The position numbers and the translations under genes are program-made. A DNA stretch of 64,000 nucleotides from Streptomyces sp. SKN60 (lineage in GTDB: Bacteria; Actinomycetota; Actinomycetes; Streptomycetales; Streptomycetaceae), in assembly GCF_026236535.1 (NCBI RefSeq), contig NZ_JAHTMW010000006.1, forward strand, positions 1 to 64,000. Direction: 5' to 3'. The notes beneath the pieces were generated by a model. The model saw only the letters and a program-made list of their open reading frames with translations. It searched no databases and was not told the origin of the DNA. This document shows, in pieces, positions 59,546 through 64,000 of the stretch (the stretch's first letter is position 1; each line of letters starts with the position of its first letter).

Positions 59546-61009
59546 ATGCCGTCCCCCCTCTTCGCGGACCGTCCCGCCCAACCGCCCGAGCCGGGCGCGG
59601 TGGACGCGCTGATCTCGCAGACGCGCCGGCTGCGCGGCGAGGTGGACGCGGTGCGCCGGGACTCCGTGGCGGCGGACGAGGACGACCCGCACCATCGCTG
59701 GCAGCGCGCCCTGTGCGAGCTGGCGGTGCATCAACTCGACGATCTCGGCGCCCACTTGGGCCAGTTGAAGGCCGGTCTGCCCGGCCCCGGTCCCGGACCC
59801 GCACCCTCCGACACGGCCGCCGCCTACGCCGAGGCCGCCCTCGAGACCGTGCCCGGTCAGCGCGTCACCGGCTCGCTGCTCTCCCGGGTCGGCAGCGCCG
59901 AGTGGGATCTGCTCACCGATGACGTGCACTGGTCCGACGAGCTGTTCCAGATCTTCGGGCGCCCGCAGGAGAACGGGCCGATGTCCCTGGACGAACTGCC
60001 CTCGATGGTGTTCGCCGAGGACCAGCCGGTGCTCCAGGCGATGGTGACGGACTGTCTGATCGACGGGAAGCCGATCGACGGCGAGTTCCGCATCGTCCGC
60101 ACCGACGGCCGGGTCCGCACCGTCCACATGACCGGCGAGCCGGTCCTCGACGCCGACGGCTGCACCGCCTCCATGTGGGCGGTCTTACGGGACGTCAGCG
60201 AGCTGCGCCGCAGCGAGCGCGCGGTCCGCGAGACCCGTGACAGCTTCCAGCGGCACCAGCACATCGAGCACACCGAGCGCCGGGTGGCGGTCGAGCTCCA
60301 GGAGGCCGTGCTGCCGCCCTGGCGCGGCTCGCTCCGCTTCGCCCACGACGGGCCCGCGCCGCTCGACGTCGCCGGGCACTACCTGCCGGCCGCCACACCG
60401 GGCCTCATCGGCGGCGACTGGTACGACGCCCTCGCGCTCCCCGACGGGGACGCGCTGCTCACGGTCGGCGACCTGACCGGTCACGGGGTCGCCGCGACCT
60501 CCTCCATGGCGATGCTGCTGGGCGCGCTGCGTGGCATGGCGGTGGCCGGAATCCGGCCGGGTGCCCTCATGGGGCACCTCAACCAGCTCCTGGAGACCTC
60601 CGTCCAGCCCGCCCTGGGCAGCGCGATGTGCTGCCGCTACGACCCCGCCGCCCAGCTCCTCACCTGGTCCCAGGCCGGCCACCCCGCCCCGCTGCTGTTC
60701 CGCGACGGGACGGGGCGGGCCCTGGGCCGGCCCGAGGGGGTGCTCCTCGGAGCCACGACGAGCGCGGTGTACGAGGAGGCCGAGACCCGGCTGTGCCCCG
60801 GCGACCTGCTGCTCCTGCACACCGACGGGCTGACCCGTACGGCGGGCAGGCCGGACGACTTCGCCGGTACGGAGCGGCTGCTCGGGCTCGCCGAGCGGCT
60901 GGCCGCGGCACGGGACGCGCAGGACGGCGTCCGGGCCGTCCTCGAGGAGTTCGGCGAGGGGCCGCGCGAGGACGACGCCTGCGTGATGGTGGTGCGGGTC
61001 GGGCGGTGA
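59546..61009 (+). CDS. PAS-domain PP2C-type (SpoIIE) phosphatase
   Basis: 487 residues. Residues ~105-225 form a PAS domain (RVGSAEWDLLTDDVHWSDEL, GEFRIVRTDGRVRTVHMTGE). A short coiled coil (RRSERAVRETRDSFQRHQHI) leads to the SpoIIE phosphatase domain (about 255-487): metal motifs GLIGGDWYDALALPDGDAL and VGDLTGHGVAATSSMAML, and closing GPREDDACVMVVRV with the last Asp pair. Such phosphatases dephosphorylate anti-anti-sigma factors and switch on alternative sigma factors after a PAS-sensed signal. No anti-sigma partner is nearby. ATG 59546; followed by a terminator. Confidence 0.93.
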   Translation: MPSPLFADRPAQPPEPGAVDALISQTRRLRGEVDAVRRDSVAADEDDPHHRWQRALCELAVHQLDDLGAHLGQLKAGLPGPGPGPAPSDTAAAYAEAALETVPGQRVTGSLLSRVGSAEWDLLTDDVHWSDELFQIFGRPQENGPMSLDELPSMVFAEDQPVLQAMVTDCLIDGKPIDGEFRIVRTDGRVRTVHMTGEPVLDADGCTASMWAVLRDVSELRRSERAVRETRDSFQRHQHIEHTERRVAVELQEAVLPPWRGSLRFAHDGPAPLDVAGHYLPAATPGLIGGDWYDALALPDGDALLTVGDLTGHGVAATSSMAMLLGALRGMAVAGIRPGALMGHLNQLLETSVQPALGSAMCCRYDPAAQLLTWSQAGHPAPLLFRDGTGRALGRPEGVLLGATTSAVYEEAETRLCPGDLLLLHTDGLTRTAGRPDDFAGTERLLGLAERLAAARDAQDGVRAVLEEFGEGPREDDACVMVVRVGR

Positions 61010-61037
61010 CCCGGGTCCGCCGACAGCACTGACCTTC

Positions 61038-61071
61038 CGGAATCAGGAGCGGGCCCGGCCCGCTCCTTCCG
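61038..61071. terminator. Hairpin terminator between convergent genes
   Basis: Inner 10-bp arms (61046-61055 and 61057-61066) flanked by outer CGGAA/TTCCG pairs; lies between the SpoIIE phosphatase and the opposing regulator gene. Confidence 0.7.
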
Positions 61072-61110
61072 CATGTGCCCCGCGGGCCACCCGCCCGCCC
61101 TTCCCGATCC

Positions 61111-62601
61111 TCACGCCTCTCCGCTTCTCGGGCGGTTGACCGGCGCCTTCGGCAGGGCCGTCTCGATCTCCTCCCGCAAGTGGTCGATCTTGGTGTAGCC
61201 CGCGTACTGGCCGGTGAGCCGGTACATCTCGCGGAGCCGGTCCCAGGTGCGGTGTGAGGAGGTGTCGCCCATGGAGACGAGCGCCAGGCGCGCGTAACGG
61301 TCCGCCTGCTCGGGGTCGTCGGCGATGAAGCAGGCCGAGGCCAGCGAGATGTGGTCGAACAGCTTCGAGCGGTCGTGCCCGTTCCGGCGCAGATCCAGGG
61401 CGAGTTTGGCGTGCCGCTGGGCCGTCGCCGCGGCCGCCGGGTCGTGCTCGGCGAAGGTGCGGTAGGCGAGCGCCTGCATGCCGTGGAGGTCGGCCTCGTC
61501 GAAGTTCTGCATCCAACTGGGCTTGTCCTCGCCCTTGTCGGACACGAACAGGTCCTCGGCCTCGCCGAGCGTGCGGCGCATGGCCTGGCCCCGGCCCATC
61601 GACGCCTGTGCCCAGGCCTCGATGGTGTGGAACATGGCCTTGGTGCGCGGCAACAGACGTTCGCCGGAACCGGACTTGGCGAGCTTCATCAGGTCCAGCG
61701 CCTCGTCGGGTCTGCCGAGGTGCACCATCTGCCGGGCGGCGCGGGAGAGCGCCTCGCCGGCGCGCGGCCGGTCGCCGCCCTCGCGGGCCGCGTGCGCGGC
61801 GATGACGAAGTACTTCTGTGCGGTGGGTTCGAGGCCGACGTCGTGCGACATCCAGCCGGCGAGCACCGCCAGGTTGGCGGCGACGCCCCACAGCCTGCGA
61901 TGCAGGTGGTCGGGGTGGTGGTAGGCGAGCATGCCGCCCACCTCGTTCAGCTGGCCCACGACCGCCTTGCGCTGGAGGCCGCCGCCGCGGGAGGCGTCCC
62001 AGGCGCGGAACACCTCCACGGAGCGCTCCAGGGCCTCGATCTCCTCCGACCCGATGGGGGCGGCCTCGTAACGGTCGTACCCAGCGGGGTCGGCGTGGAG
62101 GGGATCGACGGCGCGGGGGGCGGCGCCGGCTCGTGCGGGGTCGGTGTGGAGCCAGTCGTGCATGGCGTTGGTGAGTGCGGAGCCGGCGACAAGCGCGGCG
62201 CCCGCGCCCACCAGGCCGCGTCGGTTGAGCATGAGGTCCATTCCCGTGAATTCGGTGAGGACCGCTGCCGTACGCTCGGGCGCCCAGGGCAGCCCGTCAG
62301 GGTTGTCGGTGTTCCTGACGTCTCGCCGCCTGCCGGCGCGCCCGTGTCGTACGAACCCGAGGTCCTCGATGGTCACGACACGGCCGAGTCGCTCGGTGAA
62401 CAGTGCGGCCAGCACCCGGGGCACGGGATCACGCGGGGTCTCCCCCATGTCGATCCAGCGCCGGACCCGCGAGGTGTCGGTCGACAGCTGGGGGTGGCCC
62501 ATGGCCGCCGCCTGCTTGTTGACGAGTCTCGCGAGTTCGCCCTTGGACCAGCCGGCCAGGCCGAAGAGGTCTGCCAGGCGGGTGTTGGTCTTCCCTGTCA
62601 C
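61111..62601 (-). CDS. NsdA-like TPR transcriptional regulator
   Basis: 496 residues from GTG 62601. The N-terminal ~70 residues form a helical domain typical of Streptomyces NsdA-type regulators: FGLAGWSKGELARLVNKQAA, STDTSRVRRWIDMGETPRD and VPRVLAALFTERLGRVVTIE, a Xre-like DNA-binding module. MDLMLNRRGLVGAGAALVAGS is a hydrophobic stretch also present in the family. The rest (about 180-490) is TPR-like helices (GDRPRAGEALSRAARQMVHL). NsdA represses sporulation and antibiotic production in S. coelicolor; this is a related protein, perhaps a paralogue. Divergent from the phosphotransferase. Confidence 0.87.
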   Translation of the reverse strand: MTGKTNTRLADLFGLAGWSKGELARLVNKQAAAMGHPQLSTDTSRVRRWIDMGETPRDPVPRVLAALFTERLGRVVTIEDLGFVRHGRAGRRRDVRNTDNPDGLPWAPERTAAVLTEFTGMDLMLNRRGLVGAGAALVAGSALTNAMHDWLHTDPARAGAAPRAVDPLHADPAGYDRYEAAPIGSEEIEALERSVEVFRAWDASRGGGLQRKAVVGQLNEVGGMLAYHHPDHLHRRLWGVAANLAVLAGWMSHDVGLEPTAQKYFVIAAHAAREGGDRPRAGEALSRAARQMVHLGRPDEALDLMKLAKSGSGERLLPRTKAMFHTIEAWAQASMGRGQAMRRTLGEAEDLFVSDKGEDKPSWMQNFDEADLHGMQALAYRTFAEHDPAAAATAQRHAKLALDLRRNGHDRSKLFDHISLASACFIADDPEQADRYARLALVSMGDTSSHRTWDRLREMYRLTGQYAGYTKIDHLREEIETALPKAPVNRPRSGEA

Positions 62602-62838
62602 GTCTAAGCCCCCAGGTTCTCGGCTGAGTTGACAGTAGCCCCCTGGCATAGGCCTGGCGACAATTCGCCATGGTTCGCCAGGGTGCGCTCGATGTTCCGC
62701 CACCCGCAGGGGGGTGTCAGGTAGGAACGCGCCACCCCGCCCCGTCGACCGGCCCACATTTTCCCCAGGGTGCGGACCGTTCGGGCGGGCGGGGCGACGC
62801 ACGCAACTCGTCGGCACACGAAGGGATCTGTCTCCTCC

Positions 62839-63969
62839 ATGTACACAGCATCGTCCTCCGTGTCCGCCCCGCCCCGGCCGCTCCACCGCACCCTCCAGGC
62901 CGGCACCGGACCGTATCTCGCCCCCGCGCCCGTCCAGGGCGCGGTGCGGCCGAGGCGCTGGGCGGGCAGCACCGTCCAGCCGCCCAGCGGGAGGATCGAC
63001 CTGTCCGGTCCCCAGGGCGCCCAACTGCGCATGGCCATCGCGTCCGTCCACCGGATCTGCCCGGAGTTCAACCCGGTGCAGGTGCTGCGGCGCAGCAGCC
63101 GTTCGGTCCTGATCATCGGAACGACCGGGCGGACGACCGCGGTCGCGAAGTGTTTACTGGACCACTCCCCCGCGTGGGTCGAGCGGTTCCGGCACGAAAT
63201 AGCTTCTTACCGTTCGTTCGTCCGGCATCGTCCGCCTGTGCGGGCGCCCCGGCTGATCGCAGCGGACCCGGAGAACTGCACCCTGGTGATCGAGCGGATG
63301 CCCGGACGGGCGGCGGCGCTGACCCGCCACCCCGTGGAGGCGCCGCCGCGGGCGGACGTGCGGGCCGTGCTCGGCGCGGTCGCCCGGCTCAACGCCTGGC
63401 GGCCGCCGGCCGGGACGTTCGACGCGCCCCTCGACTACGGGGCGCGGGTGGCGCGGTACCACGAGCTCGGTCTGTTCACCGACCGGGACCGGGACGACCT
63501 GCAGAAGCTGCTGCACGGGCTCGCACACGCGGGCGGGCGGCAGGGCATGGGTCAGTTCTGTCACGGTGACGCGCTGCTCTCGAACATCCTGCTGTCCCCG
63601 ACGGGTCCGGTGCTCGTGGACTGGGAGCACGCGGGCTGGTACCTGCCGGGGTACGACCTGGCGACGCTGTGGGCGGTGCTCGGGGACGCTCCCCTGGCGC
63701 GGCGGCAGATCAGCCAGCTCGCCCAGCAGGCTGGTCCGGCGGCTCGGGACGCGTTCCTGGTGAACCTGATGATCGTGCTGACCCGGGAGATCCGGACGTA
63801 CGAGACGGCGGTGCAGCGCACGATCAAGGAGGCGCCGCCCGCGGGTTCGGTGCCGGTGCCGGCCGGGACGGTCTCGCCCGGTGAGGAACAGCGGCTGCTG
63901 CTGCGGCGGCTGCACGACGACTGCGCCATGGCACGGCGGGCCGTGCGCGCGGCGGTCGGGACGCGGTAG
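62839..63969 (+). CDS. Phosphotransferase (aminoglycoside-kinase/choline-kinase fold)
   Basis: 376 residues. APH-type kinase fold: a divergent N-lobe ([20 protein letters not shown] with a nucleotide Lys), the catalytic loop [15 protein letters not shown] (HGDxxxxN, about residue 240) and the metal Asp in [20 protein letters not shown]. All catalytic residues are intact, so a small-molecule kinase is expected. ATG 62839 lies in CC-rich leader with GAAGGGATCTG upstream. The N-terminal ~70 residues are Pro/Arg-rich and not part of the fold. Divergent from the NsdA-like gene across 237 bases. Confidence 0.9.
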   Translation: MYTASSSVSAPPRPLHRTLQAGTGPYLAPAPVQGAVRPRRWAGSTVQPPSGRIDLSGPQGAQLRMAIASVHRICPEFNPVQVLRRSSRSVLIIGTTGRTTAVAKCLLDHSPAWVERFRHEIASYRSFVRHRPPVRAPRLIAADPENCTLVIERMPGRAAALTRHPVEAPPRADVRAVLGAVARLNAWRPPAGTFDAPLDYGARVARYHELGLFTDRDRDDLQKLLHGLAHAGGRQGMGQFCHGDALLSNILLSPTGPVLVDWEHAGWYLPGYDLATLWAVLGDAPLARRQISQLAQQAGPAARDAFLVNLMIVLTREIRTYETAVQRTIKEAPPAGSVPVPAGTVSPGEEQRLLLRRLHDDCAMARRAVRAAVGTR

Positions 63970-64000
63970 CGAAGCGGTCCGACACAGTACGGGGGTGGCG

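Overview
The window is a stretch of a high-GC actinobacterial chromosome, almost certainly Streptomyces. Third codon positions are nearly all G or C, GTG (and one TTG) starts are common, short GGAGG-type ribosome sites precede most genes, and many proteins are of streptomycete type (XlnA-like xylanase, NsdA-like regulator, PAS-SpoIIE phosphatase, SPW-repeat and DUF805 membrane proteins). I see no tRNA, rRNA, CRISPR array, transposase or phage gene.

Bases 1-9.1 kb form a hemicellulose-utilisation locus. It holds the end of a GH10 xylanase with a CBM13 lectin domain, then on the minus strand a LacI-family repressor, an aldose 1-epimerase, two sugar ABC permeases, a double-NBD ATPase, a YtfQ-like sugar-binding lipoprotein and a CE7 acetyl-xylan esterase. 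Three copies of a near-palindromic LacI-type operator, TGTGAGCG(C/T)TAACA, lie in the gene-free strips at 1701, 7849 and 8070; the middle one sits inside a plausible promoter of the binding-protein gene.

Bases 9.6-20.7 kb hold redox genes: a flavodoxin-fold oxidoreductase, a LuxR-type regulator with a long helical region, an alpha/beta-hydrolase that has lost its nucleophile Ser and its catalytic His, and a translationally coupled FAD-linked oxidase, with a second FAD-linked oxidase at 19.3-20.7 kb. Between them, 15.4-18.6 kb is a gene graveyard: five truncated or frameshifted fragments in about 3 kb, including a Crp/Fnr N-terminus joined to the C-terminus of a GlxA/AraC-type regulator.

Bases 20.9-24.3 kb carry a sulfane-sulfur module: an ArsR-rhodanese fusion regulator diverging from a metallo-beta-lactamase/double-rhodanese protein coupled by a 4-base overlap to an MFS transporter. 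A cation antiporter remnant follows. Near 26.2 kb an iron-box-like sequence precedes a small membrane protein, and a VWA protein/partner pair follows whose ribosome site lies in a perfect hairpin. A two-component system (29.2-31.2 kb) appears to be the end of an operon that also holds an acyltransferase-3 membrane protein and a DUF1023 hydrolase.

Bases 33.5-57.9 kb are mainly single-gene metabolic and housekeeping functions: DinB proteins, GNAT acetyltransferases (one Eis-like), a Tat-exported molybdenum hydroxylase with its 2Fe-2S subunit, a methyltransferase, a glutamine amidotransferase-fold protein, OsmC, an RraA-like protein, a type-B carboxylesterase, a ROK repressor, a formylglycine-type sulfatase, VOC and cupin proteins, SPW-repeat and DUF805 membrane proteins, and an unusual GNAT-AAA+ ATPase fusion. 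Bases 58-64 kb contain a large protein of unknown function with a Pro/Val-repeat linker, a divergent PAS-SpoIIE phosphatase, an NsdA-like developmental regulator and a phosphotransferase of the aminoglycoside-kinase fold. Starts were chosen by ribosome-site position and overlap with neighbours; all functions are read from sequence motifs and family knowledge without database searches.
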